This document shows, in pieces, positions 1 to 8,898 of a stretch of DNA of 64,000 nucleotides. This DNA comes from Malaciobacter marinus (GTDB taxonomy: Bacteria; Campylobacterota; Campylobacteria; Campylobacterales; Arcobacteraceae): NCBI RefSeq assembly GCF_003544855.1, contig NZ_CP032101.1:2666001-2730000 (forward strand). Direction: 5' to 3'. The notes under the pieces are model-generated. The model saw nothing but the letters and a program-made list of their open reading frames with translations. It was not told where the DNA came from and ran no database searches. Position 1 is the stretch's first letter, and every line of letters starts with the position of its first letter. The translations under genes and the position numbers were made by a program.

Positions 1-587
1 ACAGTAAAATATTTTTGAAGATTTTGAGAGAATAATCTAAAATTTAATAATCTTGTTTTATCTTTATTAAATATAACTTTTAACTTTTTTTCAAAAACTT
101 TTGTTTCTGATAAAATAAAAGCAACTCCTATGAAAACCAATAAAGCTTTTGAAAAAATAGAGCCTATATTTCCAATTATATCTGTAGTAAATTTAAAAAA
201 ATAACTGAAATTTATAGCTTTTAAAATTTCATCTTTATTTACTGTAAAGCCAAACTCTTGAGCATAGTTTATCAGTAAAACAATTGAATCTTTTATTTTT
301 TGTTCATAATCGGGTAGATTGGTTGCAAAATTTGTTAAAGAAGAATTCAACATATAAGTTAAAAGTAATATTAATACTGCTAATACAGAGATCAAAATCA
401 TATATGCTAAAAGTTTTGGAATTTTTTTTGCAGTTAAAAAATTTAAAAAAGCTGATAAAATTGAAGCAATAAATATTGCTAATAAAAGTATAATAATAAC
501 TTCTGATGCAGCTTTAAATCCAGCTACTATAATAACCGAAGTTGCTATATAAAAAAAATAATATTTCAAATTTGTTTTTTCTAACAT
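1..587 (-). CDS. AI-2E family transporter (partial, C-terminus beyond left edge)
   Basis: The reading frame is open from an ATG at 587-585, preceded by an AGGA ribosome site, to the window edge: 195 codons, no stop. The translation starts MLEKTNLKYYFFYIATS and has hydrophobic segments around residues 10-30, 32-50 and 60-80, then a soluble stretch (NLPDYEQKIKDSIVLLINYAQ), then another membrane segment (IFSKALLVFIGVAFILSETK). This order, with a soluble domain between two pairs of helices, is that of the AI-2E/PerM family (PF01594), inner-membrane exporters of about 340-370 residues. The substrate cannot be told from sequence. It lies 12 bp upstream of the kinase gene that follows on the same strand (kinase stop at 600 precedes its start), so the two may be co-transcribed. 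Confidence 0.8.
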   Translation of the reverse strand, partial: MLEKTNLKYYFFYIATSVIIVAGFKAASEVIIILLLAIFIASILSAFLNFLTAKKIPKLLAYMILISVLAVLILLLTYMLNSSLTNFATNLPDYEQKIKDSIVLLINYAQEFGFTVNKDEILKAINFSYFFKFTTDIIGNIGSIFSKALLVFIGVAFILSETKVFEKKLKVIFNKDKTRLLNFRLFSQNLQKYFT

Positions 588-599
588 TTTTGTCCTAAA

Positions 600-2486
600 T
601 TAATAAATTGGTATTTGTATTGTAAACTTTGCACCTTTATACAGTTCATCTTTATACTCATACTTAGTATTTTCTGCTGTTAATGTACCATGTAAATGCT
701 TAGAAATTATTTCATGACTCATATAAAGACCTATTCCTGTTCCAATACTTTTATCTTTTGTTGAAAAATATGGTTCAAATACTTTTGAAATAAACTTTTT
801 ATTAATTCCACCAGCATTATCGTAAATTTCTATATTAAGATTTTCTTCTATTTTTTTTGCATTTATAAATATATATCTTTCATGCTCATATTTTATAAGT
901 TCATCTCTTGCATTATTTAAAATATTTATCAATACTTGTAAAAATTCGTTTTCTAAAGTTTTAAAATTTATATCTTCAATATCTTGTATTATATAAATAC
1001 TTTTTGTTTTAAACTGTGCTTCTAAAAGTTTAAAAGTTTTATTAAATAACTCTTTTATATTTGAATCTACTTCTGTTTTTGTAGGACTAAAAAAGTTTTT
1101 AAAATCATCAATTGTTTTAGATAGATATTGTGCTGAATCATTTATCTTTGCTGTTGCTTCATAAAACTCTTTATCCGTTAAATTATCTAATTCTTTTTGA
1201 AAACTAATTCCTGTTGCTGCTGTTGAAATAATAGATAAAGGTTGTCTCCATTGATGTGCTATATTAGCAATCATCTCTCCCATACTTGCCATTTTTGATT
1301 GTTGAGCTAAAACATTTTGTTGATTTTCAATCTCTTTTTTATATGATTTAAATTTATCTTCTAAAAGTTTAGATATATATATTGAAATTACTAAAAACAG
1401 TAAAGACAATGCACTTGAAACAATGATTACATTAGTAATATATGAAAAAAACTTCTCATTTAATTCTTCTTCTTTTTTCATTAAACTTTGTTCTATATCA
1501 TCTTGATAAAACCCTGTTCCAATCATCCAATCCCAATTATTCAAACCTTTAACAAAGCTAATTTTTCTAGTTGGTAGATTTGTTTTTGGCTTTTTATATT
1601 GAATATAAGAGTAATATCCCTCACCATTTTGAGCAATAATCTTCATATCTTTGAGTACTCTATGGATATTTTTTCCATCTTCAATATTTAATACATTTTC
1701 TCCTATGTTATCTTTTCTAATATGGCTCAAATAATTAAAATCATAATCAATTATAAATATATATCCAAAATCTGAATATCTTACTAAATTAACATACTCT
1801 AAAACTCTTTTTTTTACTTCTTTCTCAAAATCTTTTATATACTCACCTGTACCAATAACAACATCATAAGGTTCAAAATATTTATAAAAGCTTATTTTTT
1901 TGTATGGTTTTTTATCATTGGGTTTATACCAATAATATGTATCAAATCTTTCACTTTTTTCTTTTATTGTTTTTATTATTGTTTTTACAAACTTATAACC
2001 TTTTGCATCCTCAAAATTTGATAAGTTTTTTCCTTCATACTTCTTATTTAAAGATTGAAGCTTTTTTGTTCCTGTTTTATCATCTATAAAGTAATAACCT
2101 CTTCCATTATTAAAAACCATTGAGCCTAAAGTCTCTTTTATTATTTCAAAGATTTCATCTTTTGATTTTTTATCTTTGTATTTATTGTATAAATTAGTTG
2201 CAACAGCATGAGCTTCATAAACCCTTGATTTTATTGACTCTTTTAAATCTTTTTCTGTAGATCTTTGCATATGCGTAATATAATCATAAATTCTATGTAC
2301 TTCTTCTTGAATTAATTTTTTATTCTTTTTTATATATGTTCTATTTAATATATTTTTTTCTTTTTCATATGTTCTTTTATTTTCTAAGTATAAAAGCAAT
2401 GTAATTACTAATGACAAAACTATTGTCAATAAAGGTAAACTATATCTAATAATTTTTGTTAATATTTTTTCATTTTTATAATTCAC
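600..2486 (-). CDS. Sensor histidine kinase with double Cache sensor
   Basis: Membrane sensor kinase, 628 aa. A helix at about residues 15-34 and a second at about 352-374 bracket a periplasmic region with two Cache repeats, recognisable by GRGYYFIDD (about 128-136) and FGYIFIIDYD (about 240-249), each followed by an IGTG-containing strand (about 211 and 322), as in double Cache_2 sensors of small organic acids. The cytoplasmic half has the H-box IAHQWRQPL (His about 411), N-box ILNNARDEL (about 522), G1 DNAGG (about 556) and G2 GTGIGLYM (about 582). No HAMP domain is evident. The start is GTG with AAAGAG six bases upstream. No response regulator is adjacent, so it is an orphan kinase; its kinase half is a clear paralogue of the divergent gene at 2650-4773. 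The ligand is unknown. Confidence 0.9.
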   Translation of the reverse strand: MNYKNEKILTKIIRYSLPLLTIVLSLVITLLLYLENKRTYEKEKNILNRTYIKKNKKLIQEEVHRIYDYITHMQRSTEKDLKESIKSRVYEAHAVATNLYNKYKDKKSKDEIFEIIKETLGSMVFNNGRGYYFIDDKTGTKKLQSLNKKYEGKNLSNFEDAKGYKFVKTIIKTIKEKSERFDTYYWYKPNDKKPYKKISFYKYFEPYDVVIGTGEYIKDFEKEVKKRVLEYVNLVRYSDFGYIFIIDYDFNYLSHIRKDNIGENVLNIEDGKNIHRVLKDMKIIAQNGEGYYSYIQYKKPKTNLPTRKISFVKGLNNWDWMIGTGFYQDDIEQSLMKKEEELNEKFFSYITNVIIVSSALSLLFLVISIYISKLLEDKFKSYKKEIENQQNVLAQQSKMASMGEMIANIAHQWRQPLSIISTAATGISFQKELDNLTDKEFYEATAKINDSAQYLSKTIDDFKNFFSPTKTEVDSNIKELFNKTFKLLEAQFKTKSIYIIQDIEDINFKTLENEFLQVLINILNNARDELIKYEHERYIFINAKKIEENLNIEIYDNAGGINKKFISKVFEPYFSTKDKSIGTGIGLYMSHEIISKHLHGTLTAENTKYEYKDELYKGAKFTIQIPIY

Positions 2487-2649
2487 ATATAACTCTTTTT
2501 ATTTTATTTTTATTTTATCAAATTTTTACAAATTATCTATTAATTTAAAAAAATACAAACTTCAAATTATAGTTTAATAAAAATATTTTAATTTAATTTA
2601 ACTTTTATTTTTATAAGATGTTAGTAGTTTGGAATATAAAAGGCTAACC

Positions 2650-4773
2650 ATGTTAAAAAACAATTATTTTAAACATGTACTTACTTCAATGGCTGGCATC
2701 TTAATTATTGGTGCTATAATTTCATATTTTTTATATTTATTTTTAATTTCTTATCAAAAAGAAGAAATTTATAAAAAAAATCTACAATTTGCTAATTATG
2801 AGATAAAAGAAAATAAATTAACTATTGAAAAAACTATTCAAAGATATAAAAATACTCTAAGTGCACTAGTTGAGTCTATACAAGAACAAAATCAAAATAA
2901 AGATATAAAATCTTTAAAAAAACAAATGGATATTCTTATAAAAGCAAACCATTCAATTTTTCAAATAAGATACATAAATAGAATAGGTCAAGAGATTATT
3001 AGAATAGATAGAAATATTAATAATAAAATCATTGAACCTAAGAAATTACAAAATAAAAGTAATAGATATTATTTTCAAAAAACAAAAAATTTAAATCATA
3101 ATGAGTTTTATATTTCAAATTTAGACTTAAATATTGAAAATAAGAAAATAGAAAAACCTTTTAGACCAACAATAAGAGTTTCAACTCCTATAATATTGAA
3201 AAAAAGATTTGAAGGTATATTTATTATAAATTTTAATGCACAAGTTTTAATTGATAAAATCACAAAAAGTAAACTTTTCGATATTTATTATATGGATAAA
3301 GAAAAAAGATTTCTCATTCATCCAAATAGTCATAAATCATGGAGTACCCAATTAAGTACTAACTATAAAGTAGAAGATGAAATTAAAAATATTGACTCAT
3401 TGATTAAAAAAAATACACTTGATTTAGAAAATAACTATTATGTAGAAAAAATCAACTTAACAGATCATAATTTTTTTATTATATTATCAATAAAGAAAAA
3501 ATTTTATAATGCATCAATAAAAGAAACAAAAAAAGATATACTATCACTGTTTTTCTTAGTAGCATTAATAGGTTTTCCTTTTACTCTTATAATTGCATAT
3601 ATCCAATCAAGACATGTTATTTTACTTGATTATATAGTAAATTCTATTCCCCATCCATTCTTTATAAAAGATAATAATGGAAAGTTTATAATAGTAAATC
3701 AAGAGATGCTTAACCTTTATAATCTTAAAAGAAAAGAACAACTAATAGGAAAAGATTCATATAATATATTAAATCCTATCTCTTTAAACTCAAAAGACAA
3801 AGATGAACTTGCCTTAGAAAAAGGTAAATTAAAAACCATAGAGAAATTTTATATTGATACTGAAAAAAAGTACTATTTTGAAATGATAAGAGTTAAAATA
3901 CCATTTTACAATATTTTTAAACGAACTTATCTTTTATGTATAGCAATAGATATAACAGAAATTCAAGAATTAAATACTCAATTAAATAAAAAAGTTGAAG
4001 AAGAAGTAAATTCAAGAATTAAAACAGAACAAATTTTAGCGCAGCAATCAAAAATGGCTTTAATGGGAGAAATGATAGGAAATATTGCGCACCAATGGAG
4101 ACAACCATTATCAAATATTACAACAGCCTCAACAGGTATGAAAATTCAAAAAGAGATGCATATCCTAAAAGATGATGAGTTAATTAATGGATTAACTCAA
4201 ATTAATAATTCAGCACAATATTTATCTAAAACAATTGATGATTTTAGAAATTTTTTCAAACCATATAAAGTAAAAACAAATTTTACACTTGAATTTATAA
4301 TAAATAAAGCTTTAAAATTAGTAAGTGCACAATTTACAAATAAAAGTATTCAAATTGTAAAAGAGATAGAAGATACAACAATATTGAACTTGGAAAATGA
4401 ATTTACACAAGTTATTTTGAATATTTTAAATAATGCAAGAGATGAATTATTAAAACTAGAATCTAATGAGAAGTTTATATTTATTAATAGCAAAAAAGAT
4501 AAAGATAGTGTTATTATTCAAATTAAAGATAATGCTGGAGGGATAAGTAAAGAAATTGAAGAAAAGCTTTATGATGCTTATTTTACAACAAAAGATGAAG
4601 ATAAAGGAACGGGTATAGGTCTTTATATGTCTAAACAAATAATTGAAAAACATATGGGAGGTACATTAAGTCATAAAAATGAAACCTTTATATATAAAGA
4701 TAAAGAGTACAAAGGTGCAGTTTTTACAATTAAATTAAATTTAAATGAAGAATTAGAAAATACAAAACAATAA
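2650..4773 (+). CDS. Sensor histidine kinase, Cache-like sensor plus PAS domain
   Basis: Membrane kinase, 707 aa from the ATG at 2650, which has AAAAGG six bases upstream; an in-frame TTG at 2629 is rejected because it lies before this ribosome site. A helix at about residues 12-35 and another at about 298-318 enclose a periplasmic sensor of the long-helix Cache type (IRYINRIGQEIIRIDR at about 107-122). A PAS domain follows (about 327-437; IPHPFFIKDNNGKFIIVNQE), then a short coiled coil, the H-box IAHQWRQPL (His about 481), N-box ILNNARDEL, G1 DNAGG and G2 GTGIGLYM. It diverges from the kinase at 600-2486 and shares near-identical H, N and G boxes with it, including the run NSAQYLSKTIDDF/DSAQYLSKTIDDF. 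No regulator gene is adjacent. Confidence 0.9.
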   Translation: MLKNNYFKHVLTSMAGILIIGAIISYFLYLFLISYQKEEIYKKNLQFANYEIKENKLTIEKTIQRYKNTLSALVESIQEQNQNKDIKSLKKQMDILIKANHSIFQIRYINRIGQEIIRIDRNINNKIIEPKKLQNKSNRYYFQKTKNLNHNEFYISNLDLNIENKKIEKPFRPTIRVSTPIILKKRFEGIFIINFNAQVLIDKITKSKLFDIYYMDKEKRFLIHPNSHKSWSTQLSTNYKVEDEIKNIDSLIKKNTLDLENNYYVEKINLTDHNFFIILSIKKKFYNASIKETKKDILSLFFLVALIGFPFTLIIAYIQSRHVILLDYIVNSIPHPFFIKDNNGKFIIVNQEMLNLYNLKRKEQLIGKDSYNILNPISLNSKDKDELALEKGKLKTIEKFYIDTEKKYYFEMIRVKIPFYNIFKRTYLLCIAIDITEIQELNTQLNKKVEEEVNSRIKTEQILAQQSKMALMGEMIGNIAHQWRQPLSNITTASTGMKIQKEMHILKDDELINGLTQINNSAQYLSKTIDDFRNFFKPYKVKTNFTLEFIINKALKLVSAQFTNKSIQIVKEIEDTTILNLENEFTQVILNILNNARDELLKLESNEKFIFINSKKDKDSVIIQIKDNAGGISKEIEEKLYDAYFTTKDEDKGTGIGLYMSKQIIEKHMGGTLSHKNETFIYKDKEYKGAVFTIKLNLNEELENTKQ

Positions 4774-4801
4774 CTCTTTAATATTTTATAATTGAAGAGT
4801 T
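4772..4801. terminator. Bidirectional terminator between convergent kinases
   Basis: Arms AACTCTT (4772-4778) and AAGAGTT (4795-4801), extendable by a T-G wobble and three A/T pairs, close a short A/T loop between two convergent stop codons. A T-rich stretch follows on each strand. Position and symmetry suit a shared intrinsic terminator. Confidence 0.55.
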
Positions 4802-4804
4802 TAA

Positions 4805-6481
4805 CTACTCTTTATAATTGTCATTACTATTTTTCAATTTTATTGTAAAACAAGCTCCTTTTTTATTATTTCTTACTTTTAAAATTCCATCCATATTTCC
4901 TTCAATTATTTGTTTAGACATATAAAGACCTATACCCGTTCCTTGTTTAGCATGTTTTGTAGTAAAATAAGGTTCAAAAATTCTATCTAAATATTTTTCT
5001 TCTATTCCTCTTCCATTATCTTTTATATGAATCAAAGTATATTTTTTGCCAATAGTTACATCAATATGAATGTATGGGTTTTCAACATTTCTTTGAATTA
5101 ATACATCTTTTGCATTTGATAAAATATTTAAAATTGCTTGAGAAAATTCATTTGGATATCCATAAACTAATATATCTTGTTCACAACTACCTTTATATTT
5201 AATATTATGATGTTTTAATGATGATTGTAAAATACCAATTGCTTTATTGCATGCTTTTGTAATATTGAAGTTTACTTTTGTTTTTGAAGGTTTAAAGAAA
5301 TTTTGGAAATCACTTATGGTATTTGACATATAACTTGTAATCTCATTACACTCAAAAACACTATTTTCAATAAATTTATCATCAAAATCACCAAATTTAT
5401 ATCTTGTTTCAACATTCATTAATATAGCATTTAATTCACTTAAAGGTTGTCTCCACTGATGTGCAATATTTCCTATCATTTCTCCCATTGAAGCAAGCTT
5501 TGATTGTTGGGTCAATAATTTTTCTTGTTGCATTCTTTGGTTAATTTCTTGTTGTATTTTATTTTCTAAATTATCAACCATTTCATTTATTACTCTTTTT
5601 AATAAATTCAATTCTTTTGACTTTGCATTTGCAAAAATTCTTCTATTCAAATTACCTTGTTTTAACTCTTCTAACATTTTTGTTGCAGACTCGATTAATT
5701 CTAAATCTTTATGTAAAGCATCTTTTGCTTCTTCCATCTCTTTATTGATAATTCTAGCCATATCACCTAATTCATCATCACTATCTAAAATAATTCCGAT
5801 ATTATCTTCGCTATTTTTATCTTTTAAGAACTTGAAAAACTTAATATGACCTTTTTTTAATTGTTCTATTGATTTTGCAATTTTTACAATAACAAACCAT
5901 CCCCAAAAAAGAATAAAGATACCTAAAATTAAAGATACCAAAATAATGACAAACCTACTTGTTGTTATATTTTCTTTTGCTTGTTCAAAAGTACGAGATG
6001 ACTTTTGTAACTCTTTTGATTGTTTATTTAAAAGCTTTCTTATTAAAATAAAAAACTGTTTTCTTTCATCATCATTTACATTTATATAAGCTCCCTCTTC
6101 AAAACCTTTTTTTATATATCCTCTTGTAACTTCAAGTCTTTTTTTATAAGAAAACCACTCATTTTTTATTTGCTTATTTTCTAATTTAAATTTTTCATCT
6201 AATTTATTTAATACTTTTTCTAATTTTATATTGATATTATCTCGAATATTATCATTTGGAGCAATTACTAAAGATAAAGATAGTTCTCTTAAATAATACA
6301 TTGGAGCAATTAACTCTTGCTGTATTTTTTGAACTTCAGTTGAATCTTTAAATACATCATTAACACTTTTTAATCCTAACTTACTAATATCAATTGCCAT
6401 AAAAACATTGATAATCAAAGCTATCGTACCAACAATTCCTAAAAAAATGAATTTTGTTCTAATCTTTAGTTGTTTTTTCAT
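4805..6481 (-). CDS. Sensor histidine kinase of the reductase-linked three-component system
   Basis: Membrane kinase, 558 aa, ATG with AAAGG ribosome site. Helices at about residues 10-31 and 176-199 enclose an all-helical periplasmic domain of about 145 residues that looks like a four-helix bundle, not Cache. A HAMP-like linker (about 200-255) and a helical stretch precede the H-box IAHQWRQPL (His about 341), N-box ILNILSNAKDVL, G1 DNGRG and G2 GTGIGLYM. It overlaps the solute-binding protein gene by 23 bp, and that gene overlaps the regulator gene, so regulator, binding protein and kinase are translationally coupled. By analogy with TorS/TorT, a helical-bundle kinase would read the bound or free state of the periplasmic protein; this is inference. 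Family assignment is firm, ligand unknown. Confidence 0.88.
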   Translation of the reverse strand: MKKQLKIRTKFIFLGIVGTIALIINVFMAIDISKLGLKSVNDVFKDSTEVQKIQQELIAPMYYLRELSLSLVIAPNDNIRDNINIKLEKVLNKLDEKFKLENKQIKNEWFSYKKRLEVTRGYIKKGFEEGAYINVNDDERKQFFILIRKLLNKQSKELQKSSRTFEQAKENITTSRFVIILVSLILGIFILFWGWFVIVKIAKSIEQLKKGHIKFFKFLKDKNSEDNIGIILDSDDELGDMARIINKEMEEAKDALHKDLELIESATKMLEELKQGNLNRRIFANAKSKELNLLKRVINEMVDNLENKIQQEINQRMQQEKLLTQQSKLASMGEMIGNIAHQWRQPLSELNAILMNVETRYKFGDFDDKFIENSVFECNEITSYMSNTISDFQNFFKPSKTKVNFNITKACNKAIGILQSSLKHHNIKYKGSCEQDILVYGYPNEFSQAILNILSNAKDVLIQRNVENPYIHIDVTIGKKYTLIHIKDNGRGIEEKYLDRIFEPYFTTKHAKQGTGIGLYMSKQIIEGNMDGILKVRNNKKGACFTIKLKNSNDNYKE

Positions 6482-8126
6482 TTATAACCTTTGGTAAAAT
6501 TGGTAGCATCCTATCTTTACTATATTTAGTTTTTCTTATTGAATGATGAAAAGGTGTAATCTTAGTATTCCACAAAGGCATAATTAATACTTTAGGAGGA
6601 ACATAATCAACTTCTTTATTCACTGCCAAAACTATATTTGGAGAAGGTACAGCTAAGGTATATGCTTTTTCATAAACTCTATGTATTATATTATCAACAA
6701 CATCTAAAAACTCTTCACTGTTAAACTTAACTTCTGAGTATTTATTGATCAACTCTGATAAATATTCATCTTTATCAATTGCTGACCAAATATTGTTTAT
6801 TCTATAATGAAAAAAAACTGTCCAAGGATTATTACTTGACCAAGATTCTGTACCTAAAGTTATCATATCCCATTTTTTAGGATTTTTAATATTTGAAAAA
6901 AGTTGAGAGAATAACTCTTTTTCACTTTTTGTAATTATATAGTTTAATTTTACACCATATTGTAGCAGTTGGAACTCTATTCCTTTCCATAAAAACATAT
7001 ATCTATCCATAGTATAAACATTTAATTCTAAACCATTTAGTATTGATTTTAGATATTTTTTTGTTTCATTTTTTTCATTTATCATCTTTTCATGATGTGT
7101 AAGTAAATCTTTAGTAGCTAAATTAACAGAATAGTAATTTGTGTTTGCAGCAGTAGGAGATTTTTGTCCTTCTCCTTTGTAAACAAATTTCAATAACTTT
7201 TCTTGATCAATTGCTTCATTTAAAGCTATTCTAACTCTTTTATCTTTTAAAGATGTGTCTTTTTTTAGTAAGTTAAATAATATAGATATATTGTGTTTTG
7301 ATTTTGAGGTAACTAGTTTTGAATATGAAGAAAGAATTGTTTCAACTTTTTTATTAAAAGGTATTGGGGAAATATCTAATCCACCCTCTTCTTTTAATGC
7401 CATATTTAATACTTCTTCATTTGATAATTCCGTATATATAGTTATTTTTTCAATATAAGGTTTGTTTTTTTCATAATAATAAGGATTGGCTCTAATTTTA
7501 ATAATAGCAGTTTGCTCTCTTCCTGTAGCATATCCTTCTTCAAGGATGTATGGACCAAGACCATATTTCCCAGGTTCTAAAGTATTTACAGCAGTGTCAA
7601 TATTTCCAATACCCCATCCAAATTTCTTTAAATATACAGAAGAAAAAAAATTAAACCTAGTTAATCTATCTAAAAACAATTCGTAAGGCTTATTTAGAGT
7701 AAATTTTATTTTATTAGATGCTAATTTTTCAATTTTTTCCAATCTACTACGAAGAGGTTTATAAAGCATTGAACCTTTCATAAACTCTTCAAAATTATCA
7801 ATTACTGACTTTGCATCAAATTTTGTACCATCTTGAAACTTCACATCATCTCTTAAAGTAAATATATACTCTAAATCGCCAACTCTTTTTAAATTCGTTG
7901 CTAACATAAACTCCCACCCATTTTCATTATCAGCAGAACGGATTAGTGTTCCATTTATAAGTTTTGACAAATATAAATATGGCATAGTAGGTATAAAAAC
8001 TTTTATATGTGAACCTTTAATTTGTTTTGCTAGAGAGATTTTATGTGCATCATCTTCCCTATACCTTGTATCACTTAATAAAGCTATATTAATAAAAAAT
8101 AGATAAAATAAAATTTTATATATCAT
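6459..8126 (-). CDS. Family 5 solute-binding protein without transporter genes
   Basis: Periplasmic binding protein, 555 aa, with an N-terminal signal peptide (hydrophobic residues about 3-17). The body matches family-5 extracellular binding proteins (oligopeptide/nickel type, SBP_bac_5): FTLRDDVKFQDGTKFDAKSV early in the mature protein, then RVRIALNEAIDQEKLLKFVY, then YRINNIWSAIDKDEYL near the C-terminus. These proteins normally serve ABC importers, but no permease or ATPase gene is nearby. Instead the gene is sandwiched between, and overlaps, a response regulator (11 bp) and a kinase (23 bp). The context indicates a sensing role, comparable to TorT, though TorT belongs to a different binding-protein family. 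The ligand is not predictable. The start has only a weak ribosome site, consistent with coupling to the upstream gene. Confidence 0.85.
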   Translation of the reverse strand: MIYKILFYLFFINIALLSDTRYREDDAHKISLAKQIKGSHIKVFIPTMPYLYLSKLINGTLIRSADNENGWEFMLATNLKRVGDLEYIFTLRDDVKFQDGTKFDAKSVIDNFEEFMKGSMLYKPLRSRLEKIEKLASNKIKFTLNKPYELFLDRLTRFNFFSSVYLKKFGWGIGNIDTAVNTLEPGKYGLGPYILEEGYATGREQTAIIKIRANPYYYEKNKPYIEKITIYTELSNEEVLNMALKEEGGLDISPIPFNKKVETILSSYSKLVTSKSKHNISILFNLLKKDTSLKDKRVRIALNEAIDQEKLLKFVYKGEGQKSPTAANTNYYSVNLATKDLLTHHEKMINEKNETKKYLKSILNGLELNVYTMDRYMFLWKGIEFQLLQYGVKLNYIITKSEKELFSQLFSNIKNPKKWDMITLGTESWSSNNPWTVFFHYRINNIWSAIDKDEYLSELINKYSEVKFNSEEFLDVVDNIIHRVYEKAYTLAVPSPNIVLAVNKEVDYVPPKVLIMPLWNTKITPFHHSIRKTKYSKDRMLPILPKVINEKTTKD

Positions 8127-8832
8127 AATCTAGCCTATATCCAATACCAGAAAGATTTATAATAAGATTTTTAGGTAATTTTTTTCGTAAACTACTAACA
8201 ACTGAACGAATAGCATTGTCAGTCATAACACTATCACCCCACACATTTTCTTGAAGTTCTTCATAATATACAACCCTATGTCTATTTTTATATAAAAGCT
8301 CTAAAAACATATACTCTTTTTTATTTAGTTTTATAGACTCATCTTTATATGTTAATACTTTGTGGTCTAAGTCAAATCTATAGCCATTTAACAAAGAGTA
8401 TATTTCTGAATTCATTTGATGAATTTTATTTACACATAAAGATAAAGCATTTAACAAATCTTTTAGAGTGACTGGTTTTACAATATAATTTTCCAAATGG
8501 AGTTTAACAGCATCAAGAAGATACTTTTTATCTGTATGTGCAGTTATCATAACAACGGGAGTTTTAGAATCAATTTCTCTAATTCTTTTTATCATTTCAA
8601 TACCATTTGTAATAGGCATCATAATATCACAAAGAATTACATCAGGAGATTTTTCTTGATAAGTTTTATAGCCTTCTTGCCCATCTTTTGATACATATAT
8701 ATTTTTTACATAATACTTAAGAGTATCTGCTACTTTCTCTCTAATATATTTTTCATCCTCGACATAAAGAACGGATATTTTTTTTATTTTTTCTAATGCT
8801 ATTGTTTCTATAATCTCTCCTTTTTCAATCAA
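8116..8832 (-). CDS. OmpR-family response regulator (start codon uncertain)
   Basis: Two-domain regulator, up to 238 aa. The receiver has the acidic pair (VEDEKY), phospho-acceptor Asp in LCDIMMP, the switch Thr in MITAHTD and Lys in IVKP; the C-terminal winged helix (about 150-238) ends in IGYRL. It is first in a regulator, binding protein, kinase operon behind the TMAO/DMSO reductase-type gene, so a TorR-like role is plausible. The start is odd: the only canonical start in the frame is TTG at 8832-8830, but it lies just below a perfect TATAAT (8840-8835) and upstream of the strong ribosome site AAAAAGGAGAG (8825-8815). The codons at usable distance after that site are ATT (8814-8812) and ATA (8811-8809). 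True N-terminus unresolved. Confidence 0.87.
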   Translation of the reverse strand: MIEKGEIIETIALEKIKKISVLYVEDEKYIREKVADTLKYYVKNIYVSKDGQEGYKTYQEKSPDVILCDIMMPITNGIEMIKRIREIDSKTPVVMITAHTDKKYLLDAVKLHLENYIVKPVTLKDLLNALSLCVNKIHQMNSEIYSLLNGYRFDLDHKVLTYKDESIKLNKKEYMFLELLYKNRHRVVYYEELQENVWGDSVMTDNAIRSVVSSLRKKLPKNLIINLSGIGYRLDYDI

Positions 8833-8834
8833 CT

Positions 8835-8840
8835 ATTATA
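8835..8840 (-). promoter_or_regulatory. -10 element of the regulator/binding protein/kinase operon
   Basis: Perfect TATAAT on the minus strand, lying after the terminator of the upstream reductase operon and about 10 bases before the AAAAAGGAGAG ribosome site. No good -35 hexamer is visible, as is common for housekeeping promoters of Campylobacterota. Confidence 0.5.
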
Positions 8841-8865
8841 GACTATTGCATCAAAATATTAAATG

Positions 8866-8892
8866 AAAGACTCTAGTTAGACTAGAGTCTTT
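8866..8892 (-). terminator. Terminator after the reductase gene
   Basis: Perfect 12-base arms AAAGACTCTAGT / ACTAGAGTCTTT with a three-base loop (TAG), six bases after the reductase stop codon. On the minus strand the hairpin is followed by TTTCATTTAATATTTT. It separates the reductase genes from the regulatory operon. Confidence 0.75.
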
Positions 8893-8898
8893 TAAATT

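Noticed and set aside
284-472. Plus-strand frame of 62 codons near the left edge
   Set aside because: It lies antisense to the AI-2E transporter frame, which continues open to the edge and has clear family character.
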